This document shows positions 16,063 to 25,500 of a stretch of 64,000 bases of DNA, piece after piece (the first letter of the stretch is position 1; every line of letters begins with the position of its first letter). The DNA is from Bacteriovoracaceae bacterium (GTDB taxonomy: Bacteria > Bdellovibrionota > Bacteriovoracia > Bacteriovoracales > Bacteriovoracaceae): NCBI GenBank assembly GCA_018649885.1, contig JABIHA010000084.1, positions 1-64,000 on the forward strand, written 5' to 3'. The translations under genes were made by a program, and so were the position numbers. The notes under the pieces were generated by a model. The model was given only the letters and a program-made list of their open reading frames with translations, had not been told where the DNA came from and searched no databases.

Positions 16063-17859
16063 CTATGGAGTGTTAATTAAACGTGGGTAATCCCCTGGAG
16101 TAAATTTCCAAATAGTTGCGTTCCATATTGACATCGGTTGGCCTGTACCATTACCCATAAATGTTGACTCTAAAACAGCCGTTGAGATTGCACCTGCATT
16201 ATCTGTGCAAGTGCCGACGCCACCACCATTTGCTTCACAATTAACATCACTTGCATAATATAGATTGGAAACAGAATCATTTCCGGTGCTAAAAGCAATT
16301 GTATAGTCTGTATTATTGCTAGTGCCATTGGCCTGAGCTATTTCCACTGCTACAAAATTGTCATTGACCACACAGTAATCGCAATATCCAATTAGACCTG
16401 CCATATTACTTCCAGTTCCTGAAGCAAGGGCAGCGTAACCACCTGAATAAGATTTGGTTAATGTGGAATCATCCGATGCTGTACCTAAAAGCTTGCCTGC
16501 GAGAGCACCAAACCAGGTATCCGTTAAGACGCTTGTGCTCATTTCTGAATAAGAATTGAGTATATAACTGCTTCCTGGAAATGTTGCATCTGTTTCAAGC
16601 TCTGCTACTAGACCGCCCACAAGAGAAGCTCCCCCCTGGCTATTTTGATCAAGGGTTCCCGATGTATAATTTTCACTGATGGAAGTATTTAGTGCATACC
16701 CTACTAAACCACCAAGGTAAACATCAACACCCCCTGAGTCTGTTGCCACTGTTGCATTGACTGAATTAAAAAATATTCCACCACTAGACCCACCTGTGTC
16801 ATGACAGGTATCTGAGTTTCCAACAAGGCCGCCGATTGCATACTGGTTTCCTAAAACACTGACAGTTGTAGAGGTGTAAGCAATTTGGGTTCCGTTAGAC
16901 ATTTTTCCGATAGCGCCACCAACATCAGTTGTATTGGCCTGTACATTGCCTGATAGGCTTATGTAGGCAATACTTGAGTTAATCGCTGTTCCTGCAAGGC
17001 CTCCGACTTCATTATTTCCAAAGATATCCACGTTGGATAAATTGAGGTAGTAAATTCCTGCGCCACTAACCTGCCCAAAGAAACCAGCACCATTACTTGT
17101 AGGTGCGTAGTTAAAGCTAAAATCATAAATCGTATGATCGTTTCCAACAAATGTACCAGTAAAGGGGTTAGCACTACTGCCGATCGGTATATCATTGTTG
17201 GTGCCGTCATCATCCATATGGATATCATCTGCAAGAAGAAATTTTTTGTTCATTGCCGATGGGGTTTCTGAGATAGAGTTAATTTGATCTGCTGTACACA
17301 AAATATATGGGTCATCAGATGATCCTACTCCTAATTCATTGTAGGAAGTCATTCCTGTGTGTAATTGGCACAACTCACCATCATAATTAAAGATCCCTCC
17401 AGAGCAGTCTTCAATAAGTTCTGCGCCTGATAAACTCGCGATGATTTCAACTGTATTATCTCCACCTTCAATTGTGGAACTGGCACTACCTATAATTTGA
17501 GGTTGGGAGAGATTGGGAATATGGGCATCAATATCACTAAAACTCACAGGACAATATTCAAGGGAAGTGGCCTTAAAAGCTAAAAGGTAAAAAACTCGAT
17601 TTTCACCAATTGGAACTTCAAGGCTTGCAGTGCCACCAGAGGTAATAAATTGGCTGGCTACGGCAGCAGTCGCAACAACAGAGCCCGCATTATTAACACA
17701 TTGGTTACCGCCACCACCTTCCCAATCAGCAAGAATTACAAAGCAGTCAAAATCGGCAATATTAGTTGGATCTGTTTGGCCCCAAAAATGCTTAGTAGGT
17801 TTCTTTGAGCTAGTCCTAGATTGTGATGACTTAGGAATTGTAATGGAAACTAAGGCCAT
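16063..17859 (-). CDS. GLUG-repeat surface lipoprotein body (separated from its leader by a frameshift)
   Basis: A 598-residue body with repeats of the GLUG type, for example NEVGGLAGTAINSSI, DVGGAIGKMSNG and YAIGGLVGNS, in the second half (about residues 220-520). Ten or more Cys are scattered throughout. GLUG repeats occur in bacterial surface and adhesin-like proteins. Its ATG (17859) has an in-frame TAA two codons upstream and no RBS. A lipoprotein signal peptide lies immediately upstream in another frame (17850-17936). Together they look like one gene interrupted at an A6 run (17864-17859). Confidence 0.75.
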   Translation of the reverse strand: MALVSITIPKSSQSRTSSKKPTKHFWGQTDPTNIADFDCFVILADWEGGGGNQCVNNAGSVVATAAVASQFITSGGTASLEVPIGENRVFYLLAFKATSLEYCPVSFSDIDAHIPNLSQPQIIGSASSTIEGGDNTVEIIASLSGAELIEDCSGGIFNYDGELCQLHTGMTSYNELGVGSSDDPYILCTADQINSISETPSAMNKKFLLADDIHMDDDGTNNDIPIGSSANPFTGTFVGNDHTIYDFSFNYAPTSNGAGFFGQVSGAGIYYLNLSNVDIFGNNEVGGLAGTAINSSIAYISLSGNVQANTTDVGGAIGKMSNGTQIAYTSTTVSVLGNQYAIGGLVGNSDTCHDTGGSSGGIFFNSVNATVATDSGGVDVYLGGLVGYALNTSISENYTSGTLDQNSQGGASLVGGLVAELETDATFPGSSYILNSYSEMSTSVLTDTWFGALAGKLLGTASDDSTLTKSYSGGYAALASGTGSNMAGLIGYCDYCVVNDNFVAVEIAQANGTSNNTDYTIAFSTGNDSVSNLYYASDVNCEANGGGVGTCTDNAGAISTAVLESTFMGNGTGQPMSIWNATIWKFTPGDYPRLINTP

Positions 17860-17936
17860 TTTTTATCTTCACTACCTCTTGAGCAAGAAGCTAGCAAAGC
17901 AGTAATAATTAGAAGTAGCGGTAAAAGCTTTCTCAT
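17850..17936 (-). CDS. Lipoprotein leader in a different frame from the GLUG body
   Basis: ATG 17936 opens 28 codons: a basic n-region (MRK), a hydrophobic core, the lipobox LASC with Cys18, then SRGSEDKK and a stop at 17850. This is a complete lipoprotein signal with a short linker and nothing to anchor. A -1 shift on AAA-AAA (17864-17859), or one extra A in that run, would join it to the 598-residue GLUG body. Mutation, sequencing error or programmed slippage are all possible. Confidence 0.7.
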   Translation of the reverse strand: MRKLLPLLLIITALLASCSRGSEDKKWP

Positions 17937-18048
17937 ATTTTATCCATTTATACTTTTTGTAATTTTCTGATAAATTATATTAAAGCACATCTTGCTTCGC
18001 TTCATACAGCACCATTATGGGAATACTTGAGTAATAGAATTGGGAATT

Positions 18049-18426
18049 ATGGAAGAGAGGATTAAAATTCAAGTGGAAACAATTAGTGGGAATCCCACTA
18101 GTGGTGAAATTATGATAACAAAGCTTAGTAAGAACCAGAGAATGAAAACTGCTTTTAAAAAATTGTTTTTTTTTGGGGGGATCGCTATTTTTAGTGTTTT
18201 TCTACCAGTGCTTCATTTTTTTCTGGTGCCTCTATTTCTTATTTTGGGTATCGTTTTTGGAGTGAAAAGTTACCGTGTGGATTCGTGTCTTGTGAGTGGA
18301 AATGGAAGTTGCCCACATTGCAAAGAGGGTATCAATTTCAAATCAAATGATTTAGTGTGGCCCATATTGGTGAAATGTCATAAATGCTCTAGAGACTTAA
18401 ACATTTCTATGGCTACTTATAATTAA
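18049..18426 (+). CDS. Small membrane protein with zinc ribbon
   Basis: A 125-residue protein. An N-terminal soluble stretch of about 40 residues is followed by a hydrophobic double segment (about residues 45-80). A C-terminal zinc-ribbon-like pair follows: CPHC about 15 residues after the membrane part, and CHKC some 20 residues later. The function is unknown. ATG 18049 is preferred over TTG 18040. It is followed 27 bp later by an aldehyde dehydrogenase gene. Confidence 0.65.
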   Translation: MEERIKIQVETISGNPTSGEIMITKLSKNQRMKTAFKKLFFFGGIAIFSVFLPVLHFFLVPLFLILGIVFGVKSYRVDSCLVSGNGSCPHCKEGINFKSNDLVWPILVKCHKCSRDLNISMATYN

Positions 18427-18453
18427 ACTAAAATATTATCGATAGGAATAATC

Positions 18454-19863
18454 ATGGAACAACAATTACTTGAAGTCTTCAACAAGCAAAAAGAAAATCG
18501 TTGGGCAATTTCTCAAACGGGTGCAGAGGATCGAATAAATAAGTTAACTAGTCTTAGAGACTCTATTATTGCAAGACAAGCTGAATTGCAGCAGGCTATT
18601 TATGATGACTTCGGAAAAAATCCTTCAGAGACGGACTTAACAGAAGTATTTCCAACAATTTCAGAGATAAACCACACTATTTCTCACCTGCGTTCCTGGA
18701 TGAGACCGACAAAGGTTAAAACTCCTCTAACTTTGTTTGGAACCACAAGCTATGTTCGATATGAGGCCAGGGGTCTGGTACTAATTCTCTCGCCTTGGAA
18801 CTATCCATTTAATTTGTTGATTAATCCACTTGTTGCTGCAATCGCAGCTGGCAACTGTGTAATTGTTAAACCCTCTAGTAAAGTTCCGCATACCTCCAAA
18901 TTTATTAAAAGTTTTCTTGGTGATTTATTCGACGAAAATGAAGTGGCAGTATTTGAAGGAAGCTCACAAGTATCAAATAAACTTTTAGAATTTCCATTTG
19001 ATCATATATTTTTTACAGGAAGTCCAAGAATTGGAAAAGTTGTAATGGAAGCTGCTTCTAAAAACCTAGCGACAGTGACTTTGGAGCTGGGAGGTAAATC
19101 TCCAGTAATTGTTGATCAGAGTGCTGACCTAGAAAAGGCCGCTGAGAGAATTATGTGGGGGAAATTTATTAATGCAGGACAAACTTGTGTGGCACCTGAC
19201 TATCTTCTCATTCATAAATCTCGTGAGAGTGAGTTTATCTCTCGGGCAAAAAAAATCATTGCCGCAAGATATGGAGAGACTGAAACCGATAGAAAGGAAA
19301 GTAAGTGTTTTGCCAGATTAGTGAGTGAGGGAAGTCTGACAAATTTAAAAGCAATACTCGATAAAAGTGTAGAGCAAGGTGCAAAAATAGAAATTGGTGG
19401 AGAGTTTGATCAAGACTCCAGGTTTCTTTCTCCAACGCTTTTGTCAGGAGTTAAAAATGATTCCTGCATTATGGAAGATGAAATTTTTGGACCCATACTC
19501 CCCATAATCACCTATGAGAAGACGGATGAAATTTTTGACATTATAAGACAAAGAGAAAAACCTCTCGCTCTCTATATTTTCAGTGAAGATGAATCAAAAG
19601 TTGAAAAAATAATGTCAGGAACGACTGCTGGTGGGACTTGTATAAATTCTCTTATTCTCCACTTGGCCAATCCTGATCTTCCTTTTGGGGGAGTAGGTAA
19701 TAGTGGAATGGGTAATTACCATGGGCTTTTTGGTTTTAGGACCCTCTCGCATGAAAGGGCCGTGCTAAAACAAACTAAAATTTTCGATTCACTTAAGCTT
19801 TTTTACCCACCTTACACCCCTACAGTGAAGAAGATGATCCAATTTGCTACTAAGTATCTCTAG
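18454..19863 (+). CDS. Aldehyde dehydrogenase (class 3/ALDH3 type)
   Basis: A 469-residue NAD(P)-dependent enzyme that oxidises an aldehyde to an acid. LILSPWNYPFNLLINPL, FTGSPRIGK and the catalytic Glu motif TLELGGKSP are seen, with the nucleophilic Cys in NAGQTCVAPDY. PFGGVGNSGMGNYHG near the end and the length are typical of ALDH3, which also includes coniferyl and fatty aldehyde dehydrogenases. A short hydrophobic/Tyr-Pro C-terminus (FYPPYTP) is common in this group. The substrate is not evident. Confidence 0.93.
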   Translation: MEQQLLEVFNKQKENRWAISQTGAEDRINKLTSLRDSIIARQAELQQAIYDDFGKNPSETDLTEVFPTISEINHTISHLRSWMRPTKVKTPLTLFGTTSYVRYEARGLVLILSPWNYPFNLLINPLVAAIAAGNCVIVKPSSKVPHTSKFIKSFLGDLFDENEVAVFEGSSQVSNKLLEFPFDHIFFTGSPRIGKVVMEAASKNLATVTLELGGKSPVIVDQSADLEKAAERIMWGKFINAGQTCVAPDYLLIHKSRESEFISRAKKIIAARYGETETDRKESKCFARLVSEGSLTNLKAILDKSVEQGAKIEIGGEFDQDSRFLSPTLLSGVKNDSCIMEDEIFGPILPIITYEKTDEIFDIIRQREKPLALYIFSEDESKVEKIMSGTTAGGTCINSLILHLANPDLPFGGVGNSGMGNYHGLFGFRTLSHERAVLKQTKIFDSLKLFYPPYTPTVKKMIQFATKYL

Positions 19864-19927
19864 CGAAAAGACGCTGTGCATGTCGGTTTTTTTTGTCAAA
19901 GAGAACTTCAGTGCATACAATTCATGA

Positions 19928-20926
19928 GTGGGACCTAAAGGTATTTTAAAACTTTCATTTTCATTTTTGCTTCTTCTACTATTTGGAAGTTACACCTATC
20001 ACTATCTTGAAGGCTGGGGCCTTCTAGATTCTCTTTACATGACCTTTATTACTCTTAGTACAGTCGGTTACGGAGAAGTTCATGAGTTAAGTGATAGTGG
20101 AAGAATTTTTACCATGTTTTTGATTCTGGGAGGAGTTGGGCACATGGCCTACTTCATGGCAGTTATTTTTCACCTCATTATCGATATGAGGTTTAATACA
20201 TTTTTTAGGAGAGACAAAATGAGTAAGTCCATCGAAAAGCTAAAAGGTCACACAATTATTTGTGGATACGGGCAAATGGGAAAACTTATCTCTGAGGAGA
20301 TGATAAAAAATCATCACCCATTTGTAATCATCGATAGTAATTCTGAGTTAGAAGAGGAATTAAAAAAAGCTGGGGTGTACTACGTTATAGGAAATGGTTC
20401 TGATGACTCTATTCTGGAAACAGCAGGAATTGATCGTGCAGCTAGCCTGGTAACTACTGTCACAAATGACTCTGAAAACGTATTTATTACCTTAACTGCA
20501 AAAACTCTCAATAAGGATATTAGAATTATTTCGAGAGTATTTGATGACTCTACAATACCTAAACTTAAAAAGGCTGGTGCTTTCAAAATCATTTCGCCTT
20601 ATGCACAGGCTTCACAAAAGATGGCACAAAGCATTATTAATCCAGCTGTTGACGATTTTCTTGAAGTCATTTCTAACGAAGGAAGAACTGAGTACCGAAT
20701 TGCAGATATAATAGTAAAAGATAAAATGCAATGTGCAGGAAAGGCCTTAAAAGATATCAAACTTAAAGAACAAGGTGTCATTATTGTAGGTATTCGAAGA
20801 GAAAATGGTGAAAGAATATTTGCACCTCATAAAGATGTCACTATTGAGCTTGGTGATCAACTTATTGCCATGGGCTCCGGAGCGAATTTTACAGAGCTAA
20901 TAAGCTCAATGACACAAGAAAACTAA
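19928..20926 (+). CDS. Two-helix potassium channel with RCK/TrkA domains
   Basis: A 332-residue channel subunit. One membrane helix (about 9-27), a pore loop with the K+ filter TVGYG, and a second helix (about 68-92) precede a soluble RCK_N domain starting IICGYGQMGKLISEEM (Rossmann GxGxxG) and an RCK_C (TrkA_C) domain from about residue 245. This matches MthK/Kch-like ligand-gated channels. The start is GTG 19928; an ATG four bases earlier is out of frame. It is convergent with the PPK2 gene. Confidence 0.92.
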   Translation: MGPKGILKLSFSFLLLLLFGSYTYHYLEGWGLLDSLYMTFITLSTVGYGEVHELSDSGRIFTMFLILGGVGHMAYFMAVIFHLIIDMRFNTFFRRDKMSKSIEKLKGHTIICGYGQMGKLISEEMIKNHHPFVIIDSNSELEEELKKAGVYYVIGNGSDDSILETAGIDRAASLVTTVTNDSENVFITLTAKTLNKDIRIISRVFDDSTIPKLKKAGAFKIISPYAQASQKMAQSIINPAVDDFLEVISNEGRTEYRIADIIVKDKMQCAGKALKDIKLKEQGVIIVGIRRENGERIFAPHKDVTIELGDQLIAMGSGANFTELISSMTQEN

Positions 20927-21006
20927 TTTTTAGTTGTAGAAAATACAATACCGTCTAAAAACTCTTTTGAGTATTTAGCAGCGGAGCTTAAAAAAAGAAA
21001 ATAGAC

Positions 21007-21918
21007 TCAATCTTTAATTAAATCCAGGCCTTTTTTTTCAAAGACTTCTCGATGGATGAGCTCATCTGGTTCGTAGATATCAGCAGCTCGTCCAATTATA
21101 GATGGATTTATAGCTTTGACAGTTGCTTCATCACGACCATCATAATTTATAGAGTTAAGCACATACCTTAAGGTATTTAGTCTTGCTCTTTTCTTATCAT
21201 CACTTCTAATTACGATCCAGGGGCAATCAGGAGTATCAGTAAAGAAGAACATGCTTTCTTTGGCCTCTGTATATTTTGACCACAGACTGAGGGAAGCTAT
21301 ATCCATAGGGCTGATTTTCCATTGTTTAAGGGGATCTAAAATTCTTCCAATGAATCGTCTCAGCTGTTCTTCTCTGCTCACTGAAAACCAGAATTTATAA
21401 AATGTAATTCCACTGCTGATGAGCATTCTTTCAAAATTTGGTGTTTGAGCTACAAAATTCATATATTCGCGCTCGCTACAAAAGTCCATTACCTTTTCAA
21501 CGCCTGCTCTATTATACCAAGATCGGTCAAATAAGACGATTTCACCATGAGTTGGAAGTTGTGAAATATAGCGCTGAAAATACCACTGTCCCTGTTCTAC
21601 ATTTGTGGGTTTTTCGAGTGCCACAACTCTTGCCCCCCTGGGATTCAAGTGTTCTGTAAATCTTTTAATGGTACCACCTTTCCCGGCAGCATCTCTTCCC
21701 TCAAAAACCATGACCAAGCGGTTTCCCGTTTTTTTAAACCAGTTTTGCATTTTAACAAGTTCAACTTGGAGTAGTTTTTTATCTTTTTCGTATTCAACAC
21801 GTCCCATTTTCTTTTTATAGGGATAGTGAGCACTGATAATATCGTTTTTTCCAGCACCTTTAATTTTATTGATAATTTTTTTTGGAACGAGTTCTTTTTT
21901 GATCAGATAATCATACAA
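21007..21918 (-). CDS. ppk2: Polyphosphate kinase 2 (PPK2)
   Basis: A 303-residue class-I PPK2 that transfers phosphate between polyphosphate and nucleotides. Walker A FEGRDAAGKGGTIKRF, the lid motif NPRGARVVALEKP and Walker B IVLFDRSWYNRAGVE are all intact. TTG 21918 lacks a good ribosome site. The frame is open further upstream to TAG at about 21988. There, AGGAAG (21985-21980) is followed after seven bases by ATA (21972), which would add 18 sensible residues. A non-canonical ATA start is therefore possible. Confidence 0.92.
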   Translation of the reverse strand: MYDYLIKKELVPKKIINKIKGAGKNDIISAHYPYKKKMGRVEYEKDKKLLQVELVKMQNWFKKTGNRLVMVFEGRDAAGKGGTIKRFTEHLNPRGARVVALEKPTNVEQGQWYFQRYISQLPTHGEIVLFDRSWYNRAGVEKVMDFCSEREYMNFVAQTPNFERMLISSGITFYKFWFSVSREEQLRRFIGRILDPLKQWKISPMDIASLSLWSKYTEAKESMFFFTDTPDCPWIVIRSDDKKRARLNTLRYVLNSINYDGRDEATVKAINPSIIGRAADIYEPDELIHREVFEKKGLDLIKD

Positions 21919-22225
21919 GGCTTCATCGCCATCTTGTGCATGTATTCTTATTTCTTTAACTAAGTCTTCTATTTCTATTCTTCCTTGCTATAGCGATATA
22001 CCACTATTTTACACAATATTGGCCAATAAATATTAAAGAGAAACTATTTCCAGGGCTAATCACCGAAGCCAAAATAAGTTGGCGCAATTGAAAAGATCAA
22101 AGTAAAGACGATTCATAAGATCTTGAAAACATGAATGATCGATGAAAATTATTTAGGGCCAGATTCTCATATGTTACTATTTGCCTTGGTAGGGAAAATG
22201 AACTCTGATCAGTTTGGGATGACAA

Positions 22226-22984
22226 ATGTCAATGTTGAAGCGATTAAAAAAAGATGGAGCTGATGGCTTTAAAAAAATGGTGAAAACTATTGAAACCATC
22301 GATCCCACAAAGCAAAGAGATGTGGTAACTGCAGGAATTCTTGAAGATGCCAATTATATGATGTGGGTTCAAAAAAACTTAATAGATATTGGTGATGTTT
22401 TAGGACTTTCAAGTGAAGAGTTCCAAACTCTTGTTGATCAAACTCCAAACTTCCCATTGATTTTAAATATCGCTTTTAGAAATCACCAGCTAGAAGAAAA
22501 AATGCTTTCTTTGATTGATTTAAAGCAAAGGAAAAAATATGAAGAAGAAAAAGAATATACACTGAGTGTTACAGTATCCCAACAAAGAAGTGCTCAAATA
22601 ACATTGCTAGAAAGAGTCAGGCACCTGCAAGATCAGGGATTAATTAACTCTATTTTTTGGAAGTTTCCCAGCACTGATGTTCTCTATGGAAAATGTGCAT
22701 TACCCTCAGATGGTGTATGGTCACAAAAATTTGAAAATGGATCTCCCAGTGCAGTAGGTCCTCTTGCTCTTTATGAAAGGCATGGCAATTGGGTTCATTT
22801 CTTTCCCGATGGTTCTATTATGGCCAAAGGAGGCTATCTTCGAGGGCAAAAAAGTGGAAAGTGGGAGTTCTATTCTCCTGCGGGTGAATTGGTTGCCCAG
22901 GGCCTGTATGAGTCTGACCATAAAAAAGGGGAGTGGCTTATTTGGGACGATGACGGTAAATTGATAAAACAAAAAGTGGCTTAA
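22226..22984 (+). CDS. MORN-like repeat protein
   Basis: A 252-residue protein without a signal peptide. The first 170 residues are mostly helical and charged. The C-terminal part has three YwqK/MORN-like strands: GNWVHFFPDGSIMAKGGY, GKWEFYSPAGELVAQGLY and GEWLIWDDDGKLI. In other proteins such repeats form beta-hairpins that contact membranes or partners. The function is unknown. ATG 22226 lies six bases after GGGAT. The preceding 21973-22225 region shows no gene. Confidence 0.7.
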   Translation: MSMLKRLKKDGADGFKKMVKTIETIDPTKQRDVVTAGILEDANYMMWVQKNLIDIGDVLGLSSEEFQTLVDQTPNFPLILNIAFRNHQLEEKMLSLIDLKQRKKYEEEKEYTLSVTVSQQRSAQITLLERVRHLQDQGLINSIFWKFPSTDVLYGKCALPSDGVWSQKFENGSPSAVGPLALYERHGNWVHFFPDGSIMAKGGYLRGQKSGKWEFYSPAGELVAQGLYESDHKKGEWLIWDDDGKLIKQKVA

Positions 22985-22987
22985 GTA

Positions 22988-23710
22988 TTATTGATAGAGA
23001 CAGGATTCCAATCTCTTTTGACAAGCATCATGCTGCCTTGAAAGTCTTTCTACATATTTTGCCCGTTCAAGTAATTTTCTCATCTGGTAGTTAAAAGGTA
23101 TAAACCTATCTTTTTCAGTTAGTTTACAAGTGATGGTAGGAAAAATAGTCTTTGCTCCTTCAACATCATAAACAACTTGTTTTTTTATCTGACGACAAGA
23201 CATTTTGGGCTTAACAAGGGAAAAGTATTGCATATGGTCTTCATCAGAAAATTGATTCTTCTTTCCCCTTATACCACATTTCATTTTACTGATCTTGGAC
23301 TTACAGCCTGCTATTCCATCAATATACTTTTGCCCCGGCTTAAGGTAATCAAAGAGTTTTTGTAATCCGACCTTGTATTTTATAAAGTCAAAGATGATAT
23401 CTTTCCTTGCACATCTAATCAGTGATGTCGCAAATTTTCTAGCTCCAATATTGTATTTGAAATGACCAATACCATAGCAGTATAAGCTTTTTGGGATACT
23501 CTTTACGTGGGGAAGCTCTGATAATGGAGCATATATATTACAGCCCTCGTTATTTCTCAAAGATTTTTGGTCCTGACTAATACAGTTCTTTGGCGTGCAA
23601 AACCCATTGAGGTAATATGCCGTCTTGCTTGAGTATGCCAACTTACACTTTTGAAGAGCAAATGCGTTGGAAGCTCCTAAAATAATTATCATGGTAAATA
23701 ATTTGATCAA
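22988..23710 (-). CDS. Exported Cys-rich basic protein, unknown
   Basis: A 240-residue protein with a signal peptide (about 1-18, ending NAFA). The mature part is basic and has about 15 Cys, some in CTPKNC and CQKRLESC spacings, consistent with several disulfides. I recognise no family. It is convergent with the MORN-like gene (3-bp gap) and divergent from the metalloprotease-like gene at 24114. Confidence 0.6.
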   Translation of the reverse strand: MIKLFTMIIILGASNAFALQKCKLAYSSKTAYYLNGFCTPKNCISQDQKSLRNNEGCNIYAPLSELPHVKSIPKSLYCYGIGHFKYNIGARKFATSLIRCARKDIIFDFIKYKVGLQKLFDYLKPGQKYIDGIAGCKSKISKMKCGIRGKKNQFSDEDHMQYFSLVKPKMSCRQIKKQVVYDVEGAKTIFPTITCKLTEKDRFIPFNYQMRKLLERAKYVERLSRQHDACQKRLESCLYQ

Positions 23711-24113
23711 AAAATTCTCCTATGACTATATTATGAATTTTAAACATAATTTGCAAAGAAAGGTGTTTGCTCTAAATAATCTATTTCTGAGTATTTCAGT
23801 TTGGATTGGTTCTAAGACTTGCATAAAATTTAGAAATGTGGAAAACTCATTTTTTTAGCCCCACTAGTGCAAGAACTATTAATCTTGTTAACTCCTATTT
23901 CAATGGATATTGGCAGTAAAGTAATGGTAGTTACCCTACTTTGCAGAACTCTGGCTCTTCAATAAATTAACCTGTTAGAGTTAGCCTTTGTTATAATTGT
24001 GTATATTAATTAGACACCATCAGTAATGTTTTCTAAAGACCAGCTTCGAGTAGATTTAAACTCTTGATGATACTAAAATTACCTACTTTCTATAACATGG
24101 CTGGGGGGCTGAC
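23711..24113. other. 403-bp intergenic region
   Basis: This is the divergent gap between two exported-protein genes. It is AT-rich, with no convincing gene; a 63-codon plus-strand frame here has no signal, RBS or family look. GGGGGG at about 24105-24110 serves the gene at 24114. I see no RNA structure or repeat. Confidence 0.4.
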
Positions 24114-25499
24114 TTGAAATTTACTTTCATCTCTATTTTGGTATTTTTGACGTCTGGCTTGGTCTTTGCTGGATCTGATAGTGCAGGAGGTGGCGGATCA
24201 CAAAAAATGAAGTCCCACAGATTTTCAAAAGATCCAATCAGAAAAATTAGTTTAAAAAAATCCATAACTCTTTTAAGAGAAAAATTAAATGAAAATCTTC
24301 TAAAAGAATGTGATGTCATTGAGCCATTTTACCTGCCAATATATAAAGATTGTAAGTATCCAAAAAGCTTTACCACGGCGGTTTTAGATGATTTGAATAG
24401 GCTTGAAGCGATGAATGATTTTTTCTTTTTGAAGAAACATTTCAGTGTTGGATTTCAAGGTATTTATTCTCATACTCCGAGTTCTCACTCAGCATTTACC
24501 AAAAAACTTCCTGGTTCAGCAATTTACTTTGGTAAAAGTGTGCGGAAGACCATGCTCAAAAAATATCAATTTGCGAAGTTGATTTTACATGAAATATTGC
24601 ATCATGTTTTACTGGGTAAACTTGGCTCAGATGAGGCCTTAATTGAAGATGTCGCAGAGGATATTATTCTAAATAAAGGCCTTCGAAGTTCAGGTCTAAA
24701 GACTAAAATTTCGGAGCAATTTTTCTATCAACGAAATCACACCAAAGATTACCAAGACCAAGCATTGAAATTTGTTAAAGTGGAGAAGAATTTTTTTGAA
24801 AGTCTATCAAGTCTGCTAGGTAGAGAAGTGGCTTTTGAGAATTTTTCATGGAGTGATCTAAAGTTTATTTTAGATGAAAGGCTGGGACATTCTTTAAAAA
24901 TATTAGCTCCATCTGGAGTTCCAATAGGTGGATTTAGGTTTTCTAGTAAAGGGATTATTACATCAGCCTATTTATGTGACTCAGGGATATTTTGTCATAT
25001 AACAGAAATAGAATCTACAAAATGGAACATTTCATTATTAAAGACTAATTTAATAGAGACTGCCTCTATTTATTCAACTGCCTATTCCTTTCAAAGTGAT
25101 AATATCTTTTATAGAAGTGCTCAAACTTCGAGTGATGCACATTATTCAATTGTCATGAAATATCTATTTGGCGAAGTTCCTTCAACCCTTGCACTTTCTT
25201 ATCCTGGCATTAATGCTTTAATCGATCAAACCAATGAAGTAGTACATAAGTCAGATGGAATTATTTTTTATCGTAGAAGCCTAGGCGAAATTCAATTTTC
25301 TGTAAGTGTTGATCTGATGGGGGAAGTCACCTCTATTAGCTTCACATCTAATATTGGATTTTCATCAAATTTGATGGGCCTGTGGTCACAACTTTACCTT
25401 TTTGATTCAAGCCTTGAAGTTGGTAGCCCTACAATGAATTATATGATGAGATGTATTTTAAAGGGAGAGAATAGGAAGTCTTGCCAAGTGATATATTAG
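24114..25499 (+). CDS. Exported protein with HExxH zinc-protease-like motif
   Basis: A 461-residue protein with a Sec signal peptide (about 1-19, ending VFA), followed by a SAGGGGS linker of the kind often seen after signal peptides in this group. HEILHH lies near residue 160, and DEALIEDVAEDI about 15 residues later could hold a third ligand, so a zinc peptidase is possible. The remaining 280 residues are beta-rich and unrecognised. The start is TTG 24114 after a G-rich ribosome site. It is convergent with the polycationic-repeat gene (1-bp gap). Confidence 0.62.
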   Translation: MKFTFISILVFLTSGLVFAGSDSAGGGGSQKMKSHRFSKDPIRKISLKKSITLLREKLNENLLKECDVIEPFYLPIYKDCKYPKSFTTAVLDDLNRLEAMNDFFFLKKHFSVGFQGIYSHTPSSHSAFTKKLPGSAIYFGKSVRKTMLKKYQFAKLILHEILHHVLLGKLGSDEALIEDVAEDIILNKGLRSSGLKTKISEQFFYQRNHTKDYQDQALKFVKVEKNFFESLSSLLGREVAFENFSWSDLKFILDERLGHSLKILAPSGVPIGGFRFSSKGIITSAYLCDSGIFCHITEIESTKWNISLLKTNLIETASIYSTAYSFQSDNIFYRSAQTSSDAHYSIVMKYLFGEVPSTLALSYPGINALIDQTNEVVHKSDGIIFYRRSLGEIQFSVSVDLMGEVTSISFTSNIGFSSNLMGLWSQLYLFDSSLEVGSPTMNYMMRCILKGENRKSCQVIY

Positions 25500-25500
25500 T

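Noticed and set aside
23667-23858. A 63-codon plus-strand frame in the gap before 24114
   Set aside because: It overlaps the start of a better-supported minus-strand gene and has no RBS, signal or family features.
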